A stretch of 64,000 nt of DNA from Ceratodon purpureus (taxonomy: Eukaryota; Streptophyta; Bryopsida; Pseudoditrichales; Ditrichaceae): contig CM026425.1 of NCBI GenBank assembly GCA_014871385.1, forward strand, positions 15,497,990 to 15,561,989, written 5' to 3'. Of this stretch, positions 53,501-64,000 are shown in pieces (the stretch's first letter is position 1; every line of letters begins with the position of its first letter). The translations under genes were made by a program, and so were the position numbers. The notes below the pieces were generated by a model that was given only the letters and a program-made list of their open reading frames with translations, did not search any database and was not told where the DNA came from.

Positions 53501-54619
53501 GAAATCAATCTTCGTGAATGCTTTGTTTTGGTGGTAGATGAATTTCAGTGTATTCAAGTTAACACTGTACTTACATTGCACTTCATGTTGTGGTTAAAAG
53601 TGATGACGAGTGTGCAACCATCAATTCCAAGACTTCCTTCTACAGAGGGACCCCTTCTGGACGCATCCAAGGATGCGGATCTTCAGAGGCAGATTGCTTC
53701 CGAGACTATACAACGGATCGAGACCAAGAAGATGGCAGCAAAGGAAGCAAAGCAGAAATTATGGCCAAACTTGCTGGAAATGCTTGAGCACCTGGAGAGA
53801 ATCATCTCAAATCTGCCAAGCACAGAGATTGATGCAGAGGCCCTGGCAGGCACGCACAAGAAGTTGAAGAGTAGGCAAGCCCTTGTGAAGGAACGAATGG
53901 CCATGCAAGTTCAGTCCAAGATGGGCCAAGGTCCTCGGATTGCAGTGTTCTCTCAAAATATATGGAAAGACGGAAATTATATTGGTAGGAAATTGCTGAC
54001 CAGTCTCCAAGCTGACATGAAGGGAGTGCGCTATGCTTTACTCTGCGAGAAGCCAGGTCACGAGCACGTCGTCGATGGTAAATCCAGAATATATAACAGG
54101 GAGTTTGGAGAGGAAAGAGCGGAGAAGCTGCAGGCATTGGTTGCGCCTGGGTTGCAAGTTGTGAGGAAGGCGATCATGAGGACATTAGAACCACATGAGC
54201 TCACTGCATTGGAATCTGTCACCTTGCCATGTTTGGAAGATTATCGACCTTGGGACTTGCGGGCCATTGCCAGATTTGAGGAGCATGGCAACGAAAGCAG
54301 TGATCCAGTATCTGAAGACACAGAACAAGCGGAGTCGCTGGAGCGGGCTGTGGACTCCGCAGCAGAGTGGTTCCGAAGCGACTTGGAGGAATATCACGGA
54401 CGTGACATGTTGAAGTTTTATGGTTTGCAGCGAGTTCGCTACAAACTAAGAGAGGAGAGCGACGATCCGAAGTACAGAGGGGGTTCGATGGCGTGGCTTT
54501 GCTCGGACCATGTGAGCTCAGGTTTGAAAGCGGGTACGCTGGAGTCCTATCCTTTGAAGTACTATGATGTGGAGGTTGATCATCAGCTTCGATTCCCGAC
54601 AGTAAGCTTTGGAGATTAG
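50574..54619 (+). CDS. protein kinase - DC1 zinc-finger fusion with unknown C-terminal domain
   Basis: Three exons, 50574-52262, 52524-53403 and about 53601-54619, join in phase into about 1195 residues. Residues 1-150 look all-helical (LENLYLCLEKAKLLVGNC, EQQWWKAAVFQSQNQNAF) and resemble the HeLo/Mcafunc-type four-helix bundles in front of some plant immune kinases. Residues about 245-525 form a complete kinase domain: Lys271, HRD Asp363 (VAHRDLKPQN), DFG Asp389 and APE 417-419. Exon 2 encodes at least four Cys/His-rich DC1 (C1_2) fingers with HPHC, HAQC, HTQC and HIDC signatures, which bind zinc. Exon 3 (339 residues) has a coiled-coil start and a globular end I do not recognise. Signalling or immunity is inferred from the architecture. 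The third acceptor is uncertain; 53552 would also keep frame. Confidence 0.75.
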
Positions 54620-55262
54620 GTCAATGTAGCATCTTTTAAGATGCTGGACACCCTTGTTACATTCTCATTTTCAGATTATGTAAATGATAACTCGAGTGTG
54701 TTTGGTTCAAATCACATATTTGATCTTTCTGTTTTTTACTGCAATGGCCTCTTTCTCAAATTATTTTTCTACATCCATTATCCTGTTTGTTGCCAGTTGC
54801 ATTGACAAAGATAAGTTTCAAGTCAACTGTAATTATCATGAAATTTGAATGAAATTGTGAAAGTTGGAGGTTTTGAAACCGTTCGGGGAAATTGTCGAAA
54901 ATGTTGATATATTGTGGCTTGCACTAATATTACAGTATTGAACAATAGATCTTCTATCTTAATTAACCTATAGACGTTTTTCTACTATGCTGTCAAATTG
55001 AATAACTTATTTTAAAGTCATTTGTAAACGCACAATTTGGTATTTGACTTAGAAACAATGTATTATGGTTAAATGTAATTTTATATGCTCACTCTTCATC
55101 GTAAATAGACAAATAAGAGCTTGATGGTGCCATTAAAACTAATTTGTTAGAATTTGGTGGTCTCTAAGTTTCAAAAAAACTAGTTTTTAGAGACCAATGA
55201 TGGTAAAAATAGTTTTATTTAAGTTTAGAGATTGTCAAGCTCTTACATACTAATGTACAGTC
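54620..55262. other. 3' region of the kinase-DC1 gene, then intergenic
   Basis: AT-rich sequence without recognisable features. A probable 3' UTR occupies the first few hundred bases. Confidence 0.4.
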
Positions 55263-56075
55263 ATACCACCAAATTCTTCAATCCACTTAACCCCCAAATG
55301 CCTGAGCCTATGACCACGGAAATAGACTTTGACTTTAGAGGCTCTATTTTGCTACTATAAATTATGTAAAATATGAATTTTTATTTTTCCTTAGATAGAT
55401 ACACATGTTCTCTACAAGCTATAATTTTATCAAAATTAAATGTTTCAAAATGTAATTAATATAAATTTTCAAATCAAAACAAACAAAGAAAACTCATATC
55501 AAATATAGGTTACACTAAAAAATTACAAAATATTTACCATAGATGTGTATGACAACCAAGAACCTTATATTAGTTATCGTGCTCAAAAATTATGTTTTAA
55601 TTCAAAAATATGATGAAAAAACCTAAAACCGTGGAAAATCAAGAAGTAGCCACGGTTATACCCCTTCATCTTATACCAGCTATAAATCACTCAATTTTAG
55701 GTATTTTTCAAAATTTTAAATTGGACTGGAAAAAAGATATGCCAAACTACATTTCATAAGTTTACCTCAACTGCAAAAAAGATCATCCTGATAGTCAAAA
55801 TTTCGTTTCAGCTGTCTGTTTTTAGGGAATTTTTGAATACACACACGGTATTGATGTTTTGGACTTTAGGGAGGCACCAAAATTCATGAAATTATTATTT
55901 TGAGAATTCATTAATGAAGTTAGATAAATCTCTCTCAACTTTACCACATGAAATAAAAATGGATGAAAATTTGTCATTTGGATGATAGTTATGGAACTTG
56001 GAAAAATGAGAACAACCAGTTTTTGGTCGTTTAGGCGTTTAGGGGTTATACCACCAAATTCTTCAATCCACTTAA
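55263..56075. repeat. 28-bp direct repeats flanking TTAA element copy 2
   Basis: The 28 bases at 55263-55290 (starting ATACCACC, ending CCACTTAA) recur exactly at 56048-56075. A piggyBac-type insertion should duplicate only TTAA. The extra length looks like a templated filler added at the right junction. Confidence 0.85.
55287..56049. mobile_element. TTAA-type piggyBac-like MITE, copy 2
   Basis: The element (55291-56045, 755 bp) begins CCCCCAAATGCCTGAGCC and ends GGCGTTTAGGGG. It is clearly the same family as 44426-45428 over its whole length, but lacks the Stowaway insertion. TTAA flanks it on the left (55287-55290). On the right the expected TTAA is replaced by TTA followed by a repeated copy of the left flank (see the direct repeats entry). 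Confidence 0.8.
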
Positions 56076-59000
56076 TCAACTAGAGCAAAAAATAATAATA
56101 AAATAAAACAAAATTTATGGTATTTTTTAAAACTCAAGCTAGCTTCAAAGATGCTTCATATAGAAATGCCTTTATTAATTTGAATTCTAAATACAAGTAG
56201 AATAGCTCGTTATTTTTTTCTAAAACGTGTTTTTACAAAAAGCAATTGACTTTGAAAGATGTTAATTTGGTGTAATTGAATTTTTAAATTGTTAGGAAGT
56301 CACATTATCTTAGGATTCTCTTATCTGTTGATTGTGATTCTTCAAAGTAGATGAACTTTACAAAATTTGTGTTGTTTGAGGAGTAACTTCTATGTAATGT
56401 AAAATTACCGTGGATTAGTATTTGATACAAAAGCACCAAATTCTACATCGTTCTATGTTAGGATAGAAATAAAGATATCATACATTAATTATTCAAAAAT
56501 GAACCTCTAAAAGACTAAGACTATTTTTTCTCAAAATTATTAGTTAATACCTTTTGATAAATTAAGTTGATTCTTTAGACATTGTAACATTTTTAAATGA
56601 ATCAAACCATAAGATTTCATAGGTAACATAGTAAAAGACTCCCTCTCCAAAATTAAGATTTAAAAATAAAACAAAATGCAAGATATTAGTCGTAGATTAC
56701 TATACGCTTGGGCAAAAAATAATTATTTTCAAGTTTGCCTAAATTTACTAGAAATTCTTGACTTTGTTTGCTCAACTTTGAGATATTATTACCCGACTAT
56801 GAGATATTTTTTGCCTGACTTTGAGATACAACTATTCCATAATACTTTGAGAAATTTAAAAATGCCCAACTTTGAAATTTTATTTTTAGCTAGTAACCTA
56901 GGATACATCAAGAACAAGTTATTTTCAATCCTTCCCAAAGCTGAAAATTAAATTGTCTTAAATCTTTCTTTAAAAATAAGTTTTTTGTACTTACAAACAA
57001 AAGAACTAGATTTAAAATAAATTAATGATTTGAGAAGTCAACAAAAAAAATTAAAAGAAGAGACTCCAATACTAGCCTCTCAAAAAACAATAAGGTAGAT
57101 GGTGGTATAAAACGTGAGTAAAACATAGATCATTAATTTTGTTGATAAAAACTTAATAATGTTACTTCGAATGGTCAGAATATTTTAGGAGTCAATTGGA
57201 ATCCTTTCGTTTTTTCAATTTCTGAAAATTGTTGAGATCAATCTCAAAATAAGACTTCAAAGTTTGTTTCTATTAAAATATTTTGCACATGTCCAAAAAA
57301 CATGGCTTTTGTATCATTACCTTAACTTTTCAAAATGCAATGGATCAAAGCATTTTATATTCATGAGAACCAAGAGAATATTTAAAAATGAATTAAGATT
57401 TTTTTTGCCTTACCCTTGCTGCGCCTAACTTGGAGTGAAATCTTAAAAATCTCATAATTCTTCCTATAATTATCAAAATTTAATAATTACATATTTTTTG
57501 GAAGGTCTTTTATTTATATATATATATCTTTAAAAGAAGTCAAGAAAAAAGAAGAAAAATATTGAATCAATAGGAACCTATACAAAATCAACAGAGGACA
57601 CTCTCAATCTTCTCATTCTATTAGGAATAAGTTATGTTCAGAAACCCTATATTATTTCCTTTTAGAAATCAAAGGATATGTGTAGATTCTAGAAGAAGCT
57701 AAAAACAACAAAATTAGAAGTTATAGATATTAATATGATTGAGAGTTCATATTTTAAATATAAAAAAGACAAAGACATATTTTTGCAAAAGGATCAAATA
57801 CTTTCATCTATTGTAAAAACAATTTTTAAACTTGATTGATTGAAAAGTTTGTCAAACCCTTAATTACTTTTAGTGGCTCATATTTATCCAAAAATTTGGC
57901 TTATTCTAAATTTATTTACTATTCTATCCAAAATAGAATAATGCAAGACAACAATTAGTCAATATTAATTCTGGAGTTGGCTGTGACCATTATTCAGCAA
58001 GAATACTTTCAAAAGTGTCATTTGAGAAGTAAGAGCAAACAAATCAAAACTAAAACTTTCTTTTTAATTTTAGGATTTTATTTAAAAATTCTTACAATCA
58101 TAAATAATCAATTTTAATAAAGAAGGTTATTGAGTTTGAAGTAAGAACATTGTTTTTTTCTATCCTTTCCAAACATGATGAGAAGACTTTGACTTTTCTT
58201 TTTGTGAAAGTTTTGTATTACACAAGAACTATGATTTTAGTACTAGTATAAGGCACATAATGTTAGTTACTTGTCCACCAAATTTTAGAGGTTAAAAATA
58301 ATATTTAGCATTATTAGAAAAATTTGTGGAAGGAACATGGGTTCATATTTTTATTGTTGATAGTACTTATTTAAGCTTTTTAGTTAAATGTAAATCCATG
58401 AGGTCAAAACAAAGGCTTATATCTATTCTTAAAGTGGAAAAAAGAGAAGGAAAAAAAGAACTAAATGTCTATCTTTTATTTGAGAAAAACAAGTTTTTTT
58501 GTACTTTGATTGAAAAGGATGAGAAAAATCTGGCTCTTTTTAAAATGTATTTATTTCATTATATAAGAATTTTTTATATATAATCTCAAAGGCCATCATG
58601 TGAGTTAATTGTATAAAACATCCCAACGGTAATTCAAGATTGGAGCAAAACTTTTGGAACTGCCTAAAAAGTACCAATATACTATTGACATTACAAACAT
58701 TTTTTTTTTTTATGTTTGATGTGAAAAAATACCCTTGAATATCACACATAAGTAGTAGGTTTTTTCATAGATAATTTTAAAACAAGAAAATGAAAAGAAA
58801 ATTAAAGGATAAAAACCAAAAAATATGATAAATAATTTTTAAAGATATTTATCTATTTTTAAGTCATTTGAGTCATTTTACAACCCTCATATTCTACACT
58901 TGTAGAAGCTAGATACATGATCATACATTATATTCCCAGAAAAGAAGAATGAAGGGAAAACAAAAGAAAAATGAGGAAAATCAGAAGAATGAAGGAAAAG

Positions 59001-59150
59001 GTGAGCATGTAATATGGAATTATTGAATAGGCTGGACAACCTGATCAGACAAAGAGTCAAATGATTCCAGCCACTAAGATTCATTTGTGAATGGTGCTCA
59101 ATTTGTCACAGAAACTCGTGCATTCTAGTTCCTGAGGAGGTCTTCATACG
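56076..59150. other. AT-rich intergenic desert
   Basis: Short frames such as 56676-56951 and 58326-58583 are low-complexity and Lys/Asn/Phe-rich, as expected from AT-rich DNA by chance. No RNA gene, repeat pair or coding exon was recognised. Confidence 0.45.
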
Positions 59151-59578
59151 TAAGGTCAAGCCACCCATAACCGATTACTTAAGGATTTCAGCATATGATA
59201 TTAAGGTATATATAATTTATGTAGGATTTTTCATGTGTGTAAACATAAGGTTCTTGTTGAATACAAAAAAAATTGTGATTCTATTCCCACTATTCAAATA
59301 GTTATAATTATTTGAAGTGATGAGTTGCTAGTAACCCACAACCAATCTATAGAGTGCTACATAACCACTCACTCCATATACATGTAATTGTGGACAAAGA
59401 TAGTCATAATTTCTTTAACACAAATCTGCAAGAACCACTAAGAATGAATCACCTAAGCCTGTTTATAACCATCCAAAAAAATCATAAACTATCCAAAATG
59501 CGTCCAGCCTATGACTATTTCTATATACCCTACAGGCTGCCAATGGGGTCCTGGTTGGTAATGGGTGGCTTGACCTTA
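59151..59578. mobile_element. MITE with TAAGGTCAAGCC ends, copy D
   Basis: TAAGGTCAAGCCACCCATAA at 59151 is matched in reverse by ATGGGTGGCTTGACCTTA ending at 59578, with an imperfect match continuing inward. The length is 428 bases. It has no coding capacity. Its TAAGGT ends resemble those of the other small elements in this window. Confidence 0.7.
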
Positions 59579-60748
59579 AATAGAACATCTTGGCTAAATT
59601 AACAGATAGCTACATCCAATTCTTGCTTCCTTTTATTATGGTTCTATAAGATAACTTTCATCACTTATTTTTCATCCACTCTATTGATGATACACTTGTA
59701 TATAACATGGATATGAATTTTTCAAAAAACATTTCATTAGAAAGTACAACAATTTTTAGGAACTTCTAGCATGCACACAAATGAAACCAAAAATTTCTCT
59801 AAAATTGTAATGAAGTGTTTTTCAACTTCATAATAAGTGAAAAAAGAATAACTAAAAACTTAAACCACAATTTGAATTTCTTTTATACACTATTTATCAC
59901 TTCATAGTAAATTTGTGGAAGTTAGTCATTTTTTTTTTCATTAAGGTAAAAGAACAAGTAAAAAATCATGCATGTAGCTCAAGTGATGTGGGATCAAGTA
60001 TCTTTAAAGAAATTGTAAAGATTTATTTTTAATATGCATCACTGGATAAATATTGTAATTTTCACAAATAATGGTAGCAACATTTTTCAATTACACATAT
60101 GTATTTGTAATGATGATAAAACATAACTTGCAATGTAGAGAGCAATTAGAGCATGCAAGCACGGCCCTCCAACACTAAACTTGCCTCTTTATAAGAAAAT
60201 TTGCCTTAACTTAATAATAGGGCAAACCTTCCTTCATCTTCAATCTTCCTTCCCTCCCTCTTTTCATTAATTGTAGGATTTAGTTTTGATGAAATTAGTC
60301 TAAGGGGATTCATTTGAATAATTTTAGATAACCTACCATAACACCATAGCATGTTTTGTCCAAAAATAATTCAAAAAATAAAAAATAGAAATCATAATAA
60401 TTTGAAAATTATAAAAATTGAAAAAAAAAATAGAATAAATCAATTTTTACAAGATTCTGTTATTTCTAAACCATTAAAGGTCATTTTCCCTGATATTTTG
60501 CTAAAATATAAATCGAAGAATTTAATTTTTGAGAGGCATACACTTTTTTTCAAAAAAAACAAAATCCATTTGCTAGACGGCAAATCTGCTATGGTGTTGC
60601 TATAATTTTTTTTAAATAGTTGTTTAATTTAATTGAATTTGTTCAACAACAATATACTTACAAGGGAATTTCTGTCCCTGCCTATGGTTGCCTTATTTGA
60701 AGGCTCCTTGTCATAGAGCCAAGAACAAGGATTAGTGGCAGGAGGTAA
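59579..60748. other. AT-rich intergenic sequence
   Basis: No supportable gene. A frame at 60351-60605 is Lys/Asn/Ile-rich and lacks recognisable motifs. Confidence 0.4.
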
Positions 60749-60950
60749 TTCCAACCCTCATCTCAACCTCAACGACAACCACAACCATATCCGCCACCCC
60801 AACCCCGACCCCGACCCCGACCCAGACCTCAACCCAAACCAAGACCTCAATAGCAACCCAAACCACAACTGTAACCGCCACCCCAGCCTCAACTCCAACC
60901 CAGACCTCAACCGTCACCCCAATCTCAACCCCGACCTCAAGCGGACGTGG
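60749..60950. repeat. degenerate CCNACC minisatellite upstream of OEP21
   Basis: Tandem six-base units of the form CCCGAC, CTCAAC and CAACCC run for about 200 bases. The strand is strongly biased (C/A on plus). Frames through it encode Asn-Pro-Asp-Leu repeats or Val-Glu-Val repeats and are artefacts. Confidence 0.85.
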
Positions 60951-61158
60951 AGCCCGAGCTGAACCTAATGGTGGCGAGGAAATCCTGGCGCTGTGTGTGT
61001 GTCCGAGTGGGTTACTTGGCGCAGTGGCTGGCAAGGGAGAGGCTCTCGCGCATCGCCACTCTCCCTCATTCCCTCACTCCTCCCCCACCCGCGTGCTCCC
61101 CCTTCGCCTCTGTGGCCGCACTCCAGGAGCCCCCCACGCTCCCCTTCGTGCGTCCGCC

Positions 61159-63566
61159 ATGGAGACGTCGCTGCGCTACGGCAACGGGGACAACCACCTC
61201 CTGCTGCACGCCAAGGAGAATTTCCTCCTCGACAAGTCCTTCTTCCTCCAGGTGCCTCGCCAAACCTTGCTTCTCGTTCTCTCCTTCATTTCGGATGTCT
61301 TCTTCTTCAGCTCCTCTTCTTCCTCTCCTTGAGGGGTTCTGTGTTCCTGAGGCCGGTTCGTTTTGGGTTTTCCCTTTTTGTGAGGTTGGTTTCCCATTGG
61401 GGTTATTGGTTTCTTGGTTTGGGTTGTGGTTGAGGTTTAGGTTTCCGCCTGTGGGTACTCTTGTGGGGATTTTGTTTTGCATTGCGGTTGGGAGGTTTTC
61501 TTCAGTTGGGGATGAGGTGTTGGCGTTGAGAGTGTAGGTTTTTTTTAGAGTTTTTGGTTACAGCTCCTGGGAATGGCGGAGAAGAATTGTCATAGTGGTT
61601 ATGGATAATAACGGACCGGTTTGGTTCGCCGTTCTTTTCTTCTTTGGAGCTGGTTTTGAGTGGGAGCATAGTTTGGTAATTTACTGAAGATTCCGTTAGT
61701 TGCGTCGAGAATTTTTGTAGCAACTGTGAGCTGGTAGATTTGCTGGATTAATCTTCAGTTTTACTCAAATTGTTGTTGGTCACCAGATGTTGATCATTTT
61801 TGAATCTCGAATCTTCTTTGTGAGGACATTCTGTGGCGTTATTAATTCTACATTGTGGTCTACTTGTTTCTCAATTGTTGAGCTAAATGGCCTACATGCA
61901 CTCGATTCTACTTTTTTCCAAGTGATGGTTAGCTGTTAGAAGTCATATGTATAATTCGATGAACTGCACGGTCGTGCATCACATCAAAGTGGTTGTCTAT
62001 CAGCCATGGTGTCTATCCAAGTGATAGATATGAGATCTCTGTATGTTCGAGTCTTACCCGTGCTTCCAATGTTATAATCAAATTGACGCTGAGTCAGACT
62101 GGCGAACGTAGTTATTTGCCAGAGGGTCCCTGTTCGGTTTCGTATTGCTCCAGCGGTGTCTTACATTGGATTGGTCACAGGTGCATGGAAAGCTGAATAC
62201 TCACACAGGAGCTGCCCACGGAATTGCTCAGCTGAAGCGCAAGTTTTTTCCTGAGGTATGTGAGTCTATTGTTGGTTTTCTGTCGGAGACCTCAGATCAC
62301 ATACGTTAATTGTAGGCAGCTGGTCACATAGATTGTTTACTTGCTTCTGACATTAGTCACTGTATCTGGCTTCCTCTTTTGCAGCTGTTGACGAGCTTAG
62401 ATGTAGGGGCTAAGTTCGACTCACAGCTGAAAGAGTTTACCTATGACATTCAAGGGAAGAAGACCCTGCCTGTCACAGACAATGGGTTGCTAAGCGTAGA
62501 CTTAAAAGGCGGTTACAACTACAACCCGGGCAGTAGAAAGGTGGGTGGTATATAGTTGTTAGGTTCTATCTGATATTATATAGGTAGGATTGGCTATGAC
62601 TTCGAATTTCTCCTTCGCAGCAAAACGTCATGTTATGAATCTGCAGCTCTTTATGGTCGTTTAAGGCAAGAATATCTACATTTTTCTTTAATAGGGATTG
62701 AACTGGGACTCTTTTCAAGGAACTGGTATCATGAATCTGGAGCCCTTGATTCTCGATGAATATACATTACAGTAATATGATGATGAAGAAGTGGTTATGT
62801 TGAATGTAGCTTGAGACTAAAGAGATCCAACCGTCGCTAGTATAATCACCGTTCCAGATACTCAGCTACGTATGTGAGTCTGGGATCTGATTGAATGCCA
62901 GACTGACGGATAAAAATGTCTTGGCCAAACAGGGAAAGCCAAGGGGTGTTGTGGAACTCAGCTACAAGGTTTTTAATTTCACGGAAGATCAAGACTTGAA
63001 GTTGAAGATTGGTTACAATGCTTTCAAGCAGGTCAGTATAATGAGTTGTGCTTAGTTTTATTCTGTTTGGTTGAGTGCGAATTTTAGTTTCGTATTGATT
63101 GTTCTAGTTAATTTTTTGTTCACGGGAATATGGTTGAGAATGCTTGTTTTTTTTTCTATGACACAATAGCGTTCTCAGAAGCTTTGAGTGATCGTGATTC
63201 CTATTGTGACTACTCCTTGCTAGGTAGAGTGAATCACGTTGACTTCAGCGTACTGAGGTTCAATTACCTTTGTAATTCGAGTTTTATATAGAATCATTTT
63301 CTTGTTTGCTAGTGTTACCACATTCCAATGTGTTGAGCTCTCCTTAGAACCTAGCGTTTTGGTTTACCATCTGTTAGTTTTACAAATTAGGTTAAAATTA
63401 TATCATTGAGCAGGAATTACTGCATCCGAAACGTTTGACATTTTTATCGTTTATTGATACTCGCGTGCTTTCATTTGTACAGACGCCGTACCTTCAGATA
63501 AGGGAAAACAACTGGACGTTGAACCATGAGCTTAACGGCGGATGGAACATCATTTACGATTTGTGA
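61159..63566 (+). CDS. OEP21: outer envelope pore protein 21 (OEP21), plastid outer-membrane anion channel
   Basis: Five exons join in phase into 168 residues: 61159-61251, 62181-62255, 62385-62540, 62933-63031 and 63483-63566. The start METSLRYG, the middle [21 protein letters not shown] and [18 protein letters not shown], and the end [20 protein letters not shown] all match the plant OEP21 family, whose length is about 167-180 residues. OEP21 is a beta-barrel, rectifying anion-selective channel in the chloroplast outer envelope that passes triose phosphates and 3-phosphoglycerate and is regulated by ATP. No transit peptide is expected or seen. The promoter is GC-rich (60950-61158). Confidence 0.93.
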
Positions 63567-64000
63567 TTCATAGGAGTCAAGACATTTATGAGCAGGCCAA
63601 GAAGCCTACGCATTATAGATTGTATTGGCCGATATTCAAGTGTAAATTTTTGCCAATTGCAAGGCCTTCAGTCACTTTTCAACTGGCCTGAAACCTCTGC
63701 TACTTGGCTTCTTTGGAAGAATCTCGTGTAACAAGTGTTCCTTTTATTGACTTGGAGGACTAGGAAAATATTCCTCAGCTTCATTTCCGATTCAAGCAGC
63801 AACCTCTGGAGTCCTCCGATTCAGACTCTGACCAGTGTTTGCTGAGATTGGTAGATGAAGTTAAGGGGTTTCTCTTATGTTAGCTGTACTAGTAGATAGA
63901 GCATCTAAATGCCCCTTCTTCTGCCTAGTGGCTTTATGATTATAAACTCTCTGTTTGGGGGTATTCAAACTCTCTGTCTACTTTTCTTGATTCTGGCAGT
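63567..64000 (+). other. 3' region of OEP21
   Basis: Probable 3' UTR and start of an intergenic region. No other gene was recognised before the window ends. Confidence 0.45.

Noticed and set aside
60732..61034. Valine/glycine-rich minus-strand and Asn-Pro-rich plus-strand proteins
   Set aside because: They are translations of the CCNACC minisatellite.

Overview
The window is nuclear DNA of a land plant. Its genes carry many short GT-AG introns, and between them lie long AT-rich stretches packed with small transposable elements. A bryophyte, most likely a moss, fits best. Two genes, an ERK7/MAPK15-type kinase and an LRRC45-like protein, belong to families linked to cilia and centrioles in animals, which suggests a plant with flagellated sperm. 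A kinase-DC1 receptor-like architecture fits the same view. The organism call is inference; no organelle or rRNA marker is present. Exon coordinates were built by hand from splice sites and reading phase. The exons of each of the seven genes join in phase, but no transcript data were available.

Region 1-21 kb holds ordinary genes. An IQM-like protein (+, 3049-5688) with a triplicated 5' leader is followed by the ERK7-like MAP kinase (+, 6878-10772). Converging on them is a full-length ABCC (MRP-type) transporter (-, 19844-11596) in 20 exons.

Region 21.8-32.8 kb is mobile DNA. A MITE and a hexamer microsatellite precede a 9.8-kb piggyBac-type element (23033-32823) flanked by TTAA with matching CCCCTAA ends. 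Its transposase gene is split by a 4.86-kb CACTA element (25270-30132). That CACTA element carries gene-like fragments, one resembling a RanBP1 exon, and a further 0.74-kb inverted-repeat element inside it.

Region 33.4-43.4 kb holds a divergent pair: an LRRC45-like leucine-rich-repeat/coiled-coil protein (-, 40376-33375) and endonuclease V (+, 41334-43381, possibly from 41157). About 0.8-1.0 kb separates their start codons.

Region 44.4-48 kb is a MITE cluster. It contains a TTAA element whose ends match the big piggyBac element, with a Stowaway-like MITE inside it, two MITEs with TAAGGT-like ends, a near-perfect 114-bp hairpin and a 37-base poly-C run.

Region 50.5-54.6 kb is a three-exon gene for a predicted 1195-residue protein: helical N-domain, active-looking protein kinase, several DC1 zinc fingers and an unrecognised C-terminal domain. 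It could be an immune-type receptor or signalling protein.

Region 55-60.7 kb is AT-rich and almost gene-free, with a second copy of the TTAA element and another MITE. Region 60.7-64 kb carries a CCNACC-type minisatellite and then OEP21, the plastid outer-envelope channel (+, 61159-63566).
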